From Marinibacterium sp039179965 (GTDB taxonomy: Bacteria; Pseudomonadota; Alphaproteobacteria; Rhodobacterales; Rhodobacteraceae), in the NCBI GenBank assembly GCA_039179965.1, contig JBCDEC010000212.1, forward strand, positions 1 to 8,172: 8,172 nt of DNA. Direction: 5' to 3'. Made by a program: the position numbers and the translations under genes. This document shows, one piece after another, positions 6,585-8,172 of the stretch. The first letter of the stretch is position 1; each line of letters opens with the position of its first letter. The notes under the pieces are model-generated. The model worked only from the letters and a program-made list of their open reading frames with translations, was not told the DNA's origin and made no database searches.

Positions 6585-7181
6585 ATGCGGCATCGCTTTG
6601 TTTTTCTGGCCTTGGGCCTTGCTCTTGCCCTGGTTCTGCCGGTGGGTCCGGCGCTGGCGCATGCGACGGATGGATATGGCGGGGGATTCATCGCCGGGTT
6701 CACACATCCGATTCTTGGACTGGACCATGTGGCCGCCATGGTGGCCGTCGGTCTCTGGGGCGCGTTTCTGGGGGCTCCGGCGATCTGGGCGCTGCCGGTG
6801 GTGTTTCCCCTTGTCATGGCACTGGGCGCAGTCGCCGGGATTGCCGGGCTGCCGGTTCCGGCTGTTGAAACGGGCATTGCGCTGTCTGCCCTGGTGCTCG
6901 GGCTGATGATTGTTTTTGCCGTGAAGCCCCCGCTCTGGGTGGCGGCCGTCATCGTGGGCGGCTTTGCTGTTTTTCACGGCTATGCGCATGGCACGGAACT
7001 GCCCGGAACCGCCGATGCCTTTGCCTATGCGGTCGGCTTTGTCATCTGCACCGGGTTGCTGCATACGGCCGGCATCGCCTTTGGTCTGCCGGTGAAATGG
7101 CCGACCGGACGCCTTGCTGTCCGGGGGGCGGGCGGTGTGATTTCCCTGGCCGGGGTGGCGTTTCTGACAGGGTTTGTCTGA
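6585..7181 (+). CDS. HupE/UreJ-family membrane protein (putative Ni/Co permease)
   Basis: This 198-aa protein has an N-terminal signal sequence with likely cleavage at ALA|HA (25/26), then about six membrane segments. Family hallmarks are HPILGLDH (41-48, the HPxxGxDH signature), FHGYAHGTELP (130-140) and CTGLLHTAG (155-163). HupE and UreJ proteins are linked to nickel or cobalt transport. His and Asp in the first signature, together with the mature N-terminal His26, are the presumed metal path. No hydrogenase, urease or cobalamin gene is visible here, so the metal and purpose are open. ATG 6585 is chosen over an upstream in-frame GTG (6570) because GGAGAGAGG lies just before it and the signal peptide then starts cleanly. 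Its stop is 2 bp before the next start, indicating one operon with the divergent family member downstream. Confidence 0.88.
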   Translation: MRHRFVFLALGLALALVLPVGPALAHATDGYGGGFIAGFTHPILGLDHVAAMVAVGLWGAFLGAPAIWALPVVFPLVMALGAVAGIAGLPVPAVETGIALSALVLGLMIVFAVKPPLWVAAVIVGGFAVFHGYAHGTELPGTADAFAYAVGFVICTGLLHTAGIAFGLPVKWPTGRLAVRGAGGVISLAGVAFLTGFV

Positions 7182-7183
7182 CG

Positions 7184-7819
7184 GTGACGCAGCGTTGGCC
7201 GCTCGTCTGGCTGGCGGTGATCGTTGCGCCGTCCCCGGCCTACGCCCATAGTCCACTGCCCGGCATCGAAGGGTTCTATATCGGACTGCTGCATCCGTTT
7301 TCCACGCCAGCGCAGGCCTTGCTGATCCTGGGGACGGGGCTGATGACCGGGGGTTTTGGCGAGTCCGTCGCCCGCTGGCTGCTGGCGGCGTTTGGTCTGG
7401 CGACGATGGCCGGGCTGTTTCTGCCGGACTGGTGGCCCGATCCGGACGTGGTGGTTTTCGCGCTGGCTTTTGGTGTCTGCGTTCTGGCGGCCCTGGCGCC
7501 CGGGCGCTTGTTGTGGATCGTGGCCGGGCTTTCGGTGCTCGGAGGCCTCCTGATCGGGGGCATCTCCGTACCTGATCCGGGCCCGCCCAGAGATCGGGCG
7601 ATCACCATGAGCGGATCAATCCTGGGAGCCAGTTTGGGGCTGTTGTATCTTTACGGAATCGTTCGATGGATTCGCGAACGGTACCGATGGGTCTGGGTCG
7701 GGGTCGCCTTGCGGATCGCGGCCGCGTGGACGGGGGCCATCACGCTGGTCATGCTGGCGCTGCGGCTTGCGGCGGACGATCCGGAGCTCCTAGAGGCGTC
7801 CTTGACAACGATCCGATGA
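7184..7819 (+). CDS. Divergent HupE/UreJ-like membrane protein, operon partner of the preceding gene
   Basis: This 211-aa protein, read from GTG 7184, starts 2 bp after the upstream stop, so translational coupling is likely. It has a signal peptide (cleavage near AYA|HS, 21/22) and then HSPLPGIEGFYIGLLHP (22-38), which resembles the mature N-terminus of HupE/UreJ-like proteins. Several hydrophobic segments follow (about 43-58, 65-80, 89-104, 108-127, 144-160, 169-194). It differs from its neighbour: the HPxxGxDH motif becomes HPFSTPAQ (37-44), losing the Asp and second His, and there is no HGxAHG motif. A basic loop RWIRERYRW (161-169) precedes the last segment. It may be an accessory subunit of the upstream permease; direct metal transport is less likely. 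The GTG start is preferred because the in-frame upstream sequence (from 7097) overlaps the previous gene and looks non-membrane. Confidence 0.7.
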   Translation: MTQRWPLVWLAVIVAPSPAYAHSPLPGIEGFYIGLLHPFSTPAQALLILGTGLMTGGFGESVARWLLAAFGLATMAGLFLPDWWPDPDVVVFALAFGVCVLAALAPGRLLWIVAGLSVLGGLLIGGISVPDPGPPRDRAITMSGSILGASLGLLYLYGIVRWIRERYRWVWVGVALRIAAAWTGAITLVMLALRLAADDPELLEASLTTIR

Positions 7820-7842
7820 AACTCAGTTTGCAACGCCTCCGG
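7781..7842. repeat. Inverted repeats at the convergent gene ends
   Basis: CCGGAG (7781-7786) pairs with CTCCGG (7837-7842), and GAGGCGT (7793-7799) pairs with ACGCCTC (7833-7839). The two pairings share bases, so they are alternatives or a bulged combined stem with a loop of over 30 nt. They span the 23-bp gap between the HupE-like stop and the cydB stop. There is no T-run on either strand. A shared termination or processing structure is possible but weakly supported. Confidence 0.25.
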
Positions 7843-8172
7843 TCACTCGTAGCTCAGCGTCGTCGCCTTTCCCCGGAAGATGACATAGGCAAGGATCGTG
7901 TAGCAGATGATCACCGGCACCACGGCGCACGCCCCCACGAGAATGATCATCAGGCTTTCGGGTGCTGCGGCGGCCTCGTAGATCGTCAGTTTTTCAGGCA
8001 CCACATAGGGATAAAAACTGTACGCCAGGCCGACATAGGAGAGCGCGAACAGCCCGGTCGCCGTCGCGAATGGCAGCCAGTTCATCCGATCCTTGGAAAA
8101 CGGCATCTGCCGTAGCATGACCGCAAGTATGAGGATCAGAAAACCTGACAGGAGCGGCAGAGGCGCGATGTA
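7843..8172 (-). CDS. cydB: Cytochrome bd ubiquinol oxidase subunit II, C-terminal part (CydB)
   Basis: The minus-strand frame is open from the window edge (8172) to the stop at 7843-7845, giving the last 109 residues; the start lies outside the window. Three membrane segments are visible. The diagnostic CydB tail is present: FYPYVVPEKLTIYEAAAAPESL, followed by a hydrophobic helix and YVIFRGK near the end. CydB pairs with CydA in the terminal quinol oxidase that reduces O2 to water under low oxygen. The internal ATG at 8116-8118 is not the start, because conserved-looking membrane sequence continues upstream of it. No small CydX/DUF2474-type ORF follows the stop: only 23 bp separate it from the convergent HupE-like gene. 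Which bd subtype (Cyd or the cyanide-insensitive CIO) cannot be told from this fragment. Confidence 0.9.
   Translation of the reverse strand, partial: YIAPLPLLSGFLILILAVMLRQMPFSKDRMNWLPFATATGLFALSYVGLAYSFYPYVVPEKLTIYEAAAAPESLMIILVGACAVVPVIICYTILAYVIFRGKATTLSYE

Noticed and set aside
6489..7256. 255-codon open frame antisense to the HupE/UreJ-family gene
   Set aside because: Low-complexity Arg/Gly/Gln/His-rich translation opposite a gene with clear HPxxGxDH and HGxAHG motifs.
7820..7842. CydX/DUF2474-like small subunit after cydB
   Set aside because: Only 23 bp separate the cydB stop from the convergent gene, and no start codon with a hydrophobic frame follows on the minus strand.

Overview
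This is a GC-rich window with strong G/C preference at third codon positions, dense same-strand genes and lipoprotein/Tat-type export signals. The NadD, DacB and HupE/UreJ proteins look most like those of Alphaproteobacteria, probably Rhodobacterales. That assignment is inferred from family resemblance only. I see no rRNA, tRNA, CRISPR array, insertion sequence or phage gene.

Layout, left to right. (1) 1-387: no confident gene. It may hold the start of a leftward gene at the very edge and a small ORF with a good ribosome binding site. (2) 388-3096: two tandem, clearly paralogous alpha/beta-hydrolase lipoproteins of the DUF900 type. Both keep an intact Ser/Asp/His triad, and a 9-bp perfect inverted repeat lies between them. 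(3) 3199-3765: a small six-helix transporter resembling the CadD / LysE-superfamily cation exporters. (4) 3766-4179: about 410 bp without a recognisable gene. (5) 4180-6388: nadD (NAD biosynthesis) followed by a Tat-type, DacB/PBP4-like D,D-carboxypeptidase/endopeptidase whose start looks leaderless. (6) 6585-7819: a HupE/UreJ-family membrane protein and, 2 bp further on, a second and divergent HupE/UreJ-like membrane protein in the same operon. (7) 7843-8172: the C-terminal part of cydB (cytochrome bd oxidase subunit II) on the minus strand, converging on the HupE-like pair and cut by the window end.

How the genes fit together. Much of the window concerns the cell envelope: two lipid-anchored hydrolases, a peptidoglycan enzyme, and four integral-membrane proteins including CydB. 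nadD is the housekeeping exception. HupE (Ni/Co family) and the CadD-like protein suggest metal handling, but nothing in the sequence joins them into one system. The less ordinary parts are the duplicated hydrolase pair with its inter-gene dyad, and the hupE plus divergent hupE-like pair in which the partner has lost the family's usual metal-site residues. I do not see convincing evidence for a wholly new system.
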